DNA of 64,000 nt from Oscillospiraceae bacterium (GTDB taxonomy: Bacteria; Bacillota; Clostridia; Oscillospirales; Ruminococcaceae), in NCBI GenBank assembly GCA_014799385.1, contig JAAVIC010000017.1:1-64000 (forward strand), written 5' to 3'. Every line of letters begins with the position of its first letter. Position 1 is the stretch's first letter. The translations under genes were made by a program, and so were the position numbers. The notes beneath the pieces were generated by a model that saw nothing but the letters and a program-made list of their open reading frames with translations, was not told the origin of the DNA and did no database searches. Below, in pieces: positions 63,964-64,000 of the stretch.

Positions 63964-64000
63964 GTATTACCGAAATGACACTGACTGCCAATGCCAAGGT
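63960..64000 (+). CDS. Probable ispE, 5' end only
   Basis: GTG 63960 overlaps the aminotransferase stop (GTGA). The 13 visible residues (MSITEMTLTANAKV) match the start of 4-diphosphocytidyl-2-C-methyl-erythritol kinases, which begin with a strand leading to the (A/P)AKINL motif. The gene runs out of the window. Confidence 0.5.
   Translation, partial: MSITEMTLTANAK

Noticed and set aside
1-64000. CRISPR array or cas genes
   Set aside because: No regularly spaced direct repeats and no Cas-like proteins were seen; the palindromic elements are dispersed and differ in sequence.

Overview
The window looks like the chromosome of a low-to-mid-GC clostridial Firmicute, most likely an Oscillospiraceae/Ruminococcaceae gut or rumen bacterium. 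The signs are consensus TTGACA-17-TATAAT promoters, strong GGAGG ribosome sites, the ylxM-ffh-rpsP-khpA block, UPF0210/UPF0237, a TM1266-type regulator, an Lsa-type ABC-F protein, and a first segment that resembles mobilisable elements of these bacteria. The lineage call is inference; no rRNA is present.

Layout. (1) 1-7545: a mobilisable-element segment with hairpins and a candidate oriT, a MobV relaxase, a DUF6017-type replication protein, a metallophosphoesterase, a ~220-nt RNA gene with its own promoter and terminator placed directly before a PBECR4 nuclease-like gene, a membrane protein flanked by GTGTCAC palindromes, and a ~600-nt structured RNA candidate next to tRNA-Gln. (2) 7546-8042: tRNA-Gln (minus), then tRNA-Met and tRNA-Glu (plus). 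(3) 8189-17763: minus-strand housekeeping genes (nadE, polA, two PHP/DUF1015-type genes, PAS protein, flavodoxin) and a soluble chemoreceptor-like protein. (4) 18080-28496: plus-strand metabolic and sensory genes (degV, SodC-like, ahcY, a two-component system split by a Nudix gene, GNAT, methyltransferase, purine nucleoside phosphorylase). Several of these are preceded by members of a family of three-way-junction palindromes. (5) 28497-31440: a repeat-rich patch with a frameshifted exported protein and an ABC-F gene with an attenuator leader. (6) 31613-38346: SRP/ribosome block, a TetR-controlled MacB-like ABC exporter, ppa and maf.

(7) 39673-53690 is the most interesting region: a 14-kb plus-strand operon from one consensus promoter. 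It encodes a membrane-anchored zinc-ribbon GTPase, a GrpE-like exchange factor, an Hsp70 without lid, an Hsp70 fused to a vWA domain, a large J-like/zinc-ribbon/FN3-like protein, a second zinc-ribbon GTPase, and a 954-residue protein resembling GTPase-associated protein 1. I read it as a chaperone-coupled relative of the GTPase/vWA conflict-type systems known from computational studies. It has no obvious toxin, so its role is open.

(8) 53697-64000: TM1266-family regulator, an ABC transporter with its own two-component system, UPF0210/UPF0237 pair, PHP phosphatase, Lrp regulator, aminotransferase and the start of a probable ispE.

Two themes cross the window. One is the palindromic multi-arm elements just upstream of start codons, whose arms differ in sequence while staying base-paired. 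The other is the number of non-coding transcription units predicted from promoter, fold and terminator alone.
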